From: Sulfurihydrogenibium subterraneum DSM 15120
GTDB lineage: Bacteria; Aquificota; Aquificia; Aquificales; Hydrogenothermaceae
NCBI RefSeq assembly: GCF_000619805.1
Contig: NZ_JHUV01000013.1
Coordinates: 18,124 to 82,123 of the forward strand
Direction of reading: 5' to 3'
Length of the DNA: 64,000 nucleotides
Positions 62,200 to 64,000 of the stretch are shown here, piece by piece. Within the stretch, counting starts at the first letter, position 1. Each line of letters opens with the position of its first letter. The translations under genes and the position numbers were made by a program. Under the pieces are notes generated by a model. The model did not search any database and was not told the origin of the DNA. It saw nothing but the letters and a program-made list of their open reading frames with translations.

Positions 62200-63240
62200 A
62201 TGAAAAAGTTATTATCCTTAACATTACTTACATCTGTAGCAGTAGCAAATGCAGGACAAATAACAGTTTTAAACAGCGATATAGAGTTTAGCGGAGGTTT
62301 GACAACAGGATACTTTTATTCAAACAATACAGGCTCATCTAATCACGATAACTTTAAAGTCAGTAATTTTATTATCTCTCTATCTTCACAGCCTAAAGAT
62401 GGAGGAATAGGATTTAACACAATGTTTGGTAGTATACTACTACCAACTCTCTATGATGGAGGTATAACAGACAATAAAGCAATTTTAAATAAAAATTTTG
62501 GAGTTTTAGCAGGATACCTTACATACCTTCCCTTCGAAAATCTCTCTGTAGATGTAGGATTACTGACAACTAATATTGGATATGAGATAGCAACATCATT
62601 TTCAAATCCTAATATAACTTACGGTAGCGTTTTTTACGCAGAACCTTTTATCTATCCTGGTATTAGAATTACTTATTCTTATAAAGATTTTAAATTTTAT
62701 GGAGAAGTTAACAAAGATAAAGGATACTTAGACGGTAGCACATCTTTACCAACTTCTGGAGCTTATGCAGTTGGAACATTAGGTACTCTTTACGGTATTA
62801 ACTATGCACTTTCTTATTACGATTATACAGCTTATAAAAACCTTATAAATTTAGTTTTATCAAAAAGTTTAAATCAAAATCTTGATGTAGCCTTAAATAT
62901 GGACTATCAATGGCTTGATAATACTGCAAAACAACAAGGACACGATAAATATGGATATGGTATTGCTTTTTACATTATTCCTAAAATGGAAAATATCTCT
63001 TTTCCTATTAGGATTGAATACATAAAAGATGGTTCAAAAGGAAAAGAAAGTGGCATATACAACAATGTAGCATCTGGATACAGTTTTACAATCACACCTA
63101 CTTTTAAACCTTCAAAAAATACGTATATAAGAATAGAAACTTCTTACTTTAAAACAGATAACAAAATATTTACTGATAAATCAGGAAATCCAAAGGATTC
63201 CAAAATGTCAGAAGCTGTAGAGTTGGGAATATTGTTTTGA
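62200..63240 (+). CDS. Outer-membrane beta-barrel porin-like protein
   Basis: A 346-residue protein with a signal peptide (KKLLSLTLLTSVAVANA-G), many alternating strands such as NLVLSKSLNQNLDVALNM, and a terminal Phe, as expected of outer-membrane barrels. It resembles porins found behind ammonium transporter genes (TorF/BBP2-like). It may admit ammonium or small solutes. The ATG at 62200 has GGAGG about 8 bp before it; a longer frame starting inside amtB is spurious. Confidence 0.85.
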   Translation: MKKLLSLTLLTSVAVANAGQITVLNSDIEFSGGLTTGYFYSNNTGSSNHDNFKVSNFIISLSSQPKDGGIGFNTMFGSILLPTLYDGGITDNKAILNKNFGVLAGYLTYLPFENLSVDVGLLTTNIGYEIATSFSNPNITYGSVFYAEPFIYPGIRITYSYKDFKFYGEVNKDKGYLDGSTSLPTSGAYAVGTLGTLYGINYALSYYDYTAYKNLINLVLSKSLNQNLDVALNMDYQWLDNTAKQQGHDKYGYGIAFYIIPKMENISFPIRIEYIKDGSKGKESGIYNNVASGYSFTITPTFKPSKNTYIRIETSYFKTDNKIFTDKSGNPKDSKMSEAVELGILF

Positions 63241-63247
63241 TTTTTTA

Positions 63248-63277
63248 CAAAAGCTGCTCCTTCTGGGGTAGCTTTTG
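63248..63277 (+). terminator. Hairpin terminator after the porin gene
   Basis: CAAAAGCTGCTCC, loop TTCT, GGGGTAGCTTTTG: a 13-bp stem with two G-T pairs. The TTTT lies in the descending arm; no longer T-tract follows. Confidence 0.65.
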
Positions 63278-63305
63278 CTGTATAAGTTCATATAGACAGT
63301 GAACA

Positions 63306-63344
63306 CCTACCCCTGTAAAATAAATTTACTAAACAGGAGGTAGG
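63306..63344 (+). repeat. Hairpin covering the transposase ribosome-binding site
   Basis: CCTACCCCTGT (63306-63316) can pair with ACAGGAGGTAGG (63333-63344) with one bulge around a 16-nt loop. The descending arm contains the AGGAGG of the transposase gene, so the folded mRNA would hide it. Confidence 0.6.
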
Positions 63345-63348
63345 TAAA

Positions 63349-64000
63349 ATGAAAGGCATTATAGGAACGCCAATGTATATAACAAAACTCTTTCCAAAAA
63401 AACTATCAAACAAAATAAAGGATGTCCCATTAACAAGAGAAGCTAAAAAAAGACTTAAATGGATACAGTATTACCAAAAAACCAAAAACATCTCAAAAAC
63501 ATGCAGATACTTCAAAATATCAAAAAACACACTCTATAAATGGCTAAAAAGATATGAAAAAGATGGACTTGAAGGTCTTTACGATAAACCAAAAACCCCA
63601 ATAAACACAAGAAAACCAACCATAAGAAACAAATACAAAGAAGAAGTAATAAAAATCAGGAAAGAAAATCCCACATGGAGTAAAGAGAAAATATCAGCAT
63701 ATCTACAAACAAAGAAAAACATTAAAGTATCACCATCTACAATTTACAGAATATTAAAAGAAGCAGGACTTATAGAAAAAACAAAAACGATAAAAATACA
63801 AAATAAAAGGAAAAAGGACATAAAAAAGAAAAGGACAAAAAGAGGCTTGCAAGCACAAGCCCCAGGAGATGTAGTACAGATAGACGTAAAACACATAAAC
63901 ATTACAGGCAAAACTCACTACCAATTTACAGCTATAGATAAGTATAGCAGATTTTGCTTTGCTGCAGTTTACCAAACAAAGAGTTCAAGGATAGCAAAGA
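63349..64000 (+). CDS. IS transposase, DDE/rve type (3' end cut by window)
   Basis: The frame is open to the window end (217 codons). Two helix-turn-helix modules are visible: CRYFKISKNTLYKWLKRYE and a second with SPSTIYRILKEAGL. Next comes the beginning of an integrase core, DVVQIDVKHINI, with the first catalytic Asp, then YQFTAIDKYSRFCFAAVY. This order fits IS481-like or related rve transposases; the family is not certain. AGGAGG lies 8 bp before the ATG. Confidence 0.85.
   Translation, partial: MKGIIGTPMYITKLFPKKLSNKIKDVPLTREAKKRLKWIQYYQKTKNISKTCRYFKISKNTLYKWLKRYEKDGLEGLYDKPKTPINTRKPTIRNKYKEEVIKIRKENPTWSKEKISAYLQTKKNIKVSPSTIYRILKEAGLIEKTKTIKIQNKRKKDIKKKRTKRGLQAQAPGDVVQIDVKHINITGKTHYQFTAIDKYSRFCFAAVYQTKSSRIAK

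Larger units (their letters stand above)
63286..64000 (+). mobile_element. Insertion sequence, left end and partial transposase
   Basis: The element starts somewhere between the porin terminator and the transposase. A short inverted repeat GTTCA-N9-TGAAC (63286-63304) may mark the left end, but the other end lies outside the window, so terminal repeats and target duplication cannot be checked. It has landed just beyond the terminator and leaves the porin gene intact. Confidence 0.6.

Noticed and set aside
63754..63975. Leftward ORF at the right edge
   Set aside because: Antisense to the transposase frame, which carries the helix-turn-helix and integrase motifs.

Overview
This window looks like a chromosomal piece of a thermophilic member of the Aquificota, most like Sulfurihydrogenibium and relatives. 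That rests on very AT-rich DNA with A/T-ending codons, tightly packed genes, a DNA polymerase I 5'-nuclease encoded as a separate gene, and a mix of bacterial housekeeping genes with one archaeal-looking B-family DNA polymerase. The genus is an inference from style and content. No rRNA gene or CRISPR array is present. Two tRNA genes (Ala-GGC, Cys-GCA) were found.

Layout. 1-8.2 kb: 5'-truncated diguanylate cyclase, cinA, a lipoprotein, a site-2-protease homologue, feoAB, glnD. 8.2-15 kb: a rightward run with a YfiH-type protein, accD, mobB, acyP, a LysM/M23 protein, alaC and two peptide-ABC permeases. 15-19.2 kb: a YgjP-type metalloprotease diverging from a four-gene cassette of LexA, a RecA/RadA-like protein without Walker A, a small helical protein and a divergent family B DNA polymerase. 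19.3-29.6 kb: guaA, a patatin, an MsbA-type exporter, tpx, tRNA-Ala, tldD, tRNA-Cys, two CNNM/CorC proteins and an OppF-type ATPase. 29.7-41.6 kb: a 12-gene rightward run proS, GAF-PAS gene, pilB-type ATPase, purK, purE, murB, ddl, ftsQ, ftsA, ftsZ, pgsA, plsY, ending at a bidirectional terminator shared with htpX. 42.6-48.5 kb: dnaK, then an unknown gene with a SNF2 ATPase, a DUF4139-like secreted protein and rsmI. 48.5-54.5 kb: a leftward run dnaX, ybaB, recR, TPR membrane protein, purC, galU, rsmA, DUF503 gene, rbfA. 54.7-59.4 kb: rsmE, lipoprotein, hemB, 5'-nuclease, nth, nrnA. 59.4-63.2 kb: a nitrogen block of glnB, amtB and a porin, diverging from a membrane sensor. From 63.3 kb: the start of an insertion sequence cut by the window edge.

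Two places stand out. First, the LexA/RecA-like/small protein/PolB cassette resembles in layout the lexA-imuA-imuB-dnaE2 mutagenesis cassettes, but its polymerase is a PolB with both catalytic aspartates, altered motifs B and C, and an apparently dead proofreading domain. Its promoter spacer carries a direct repeat that could be a LexA operator. Second, the 267-bp gap between glnB and the divergent membrane sensor holds two facing-away sigma-54-type -24/-12 elements with one NtrC-like dyad about 107 bp upstream of both predicted starts. This would place an uncharacterised Cache-domain membrane protein under the same nitrogen control as PII and the ammonium channel; GlnD, the predicted PII-modifying enzyme, is encoded in the same window.

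The genome is very compact. Six of the seven convergent gene pairs touch or overlap at their stop codons with no room for a terminator. Several promoters are extended -10 boxes (TGnTAAAAT or TGnTATAAT) close to the start codon.
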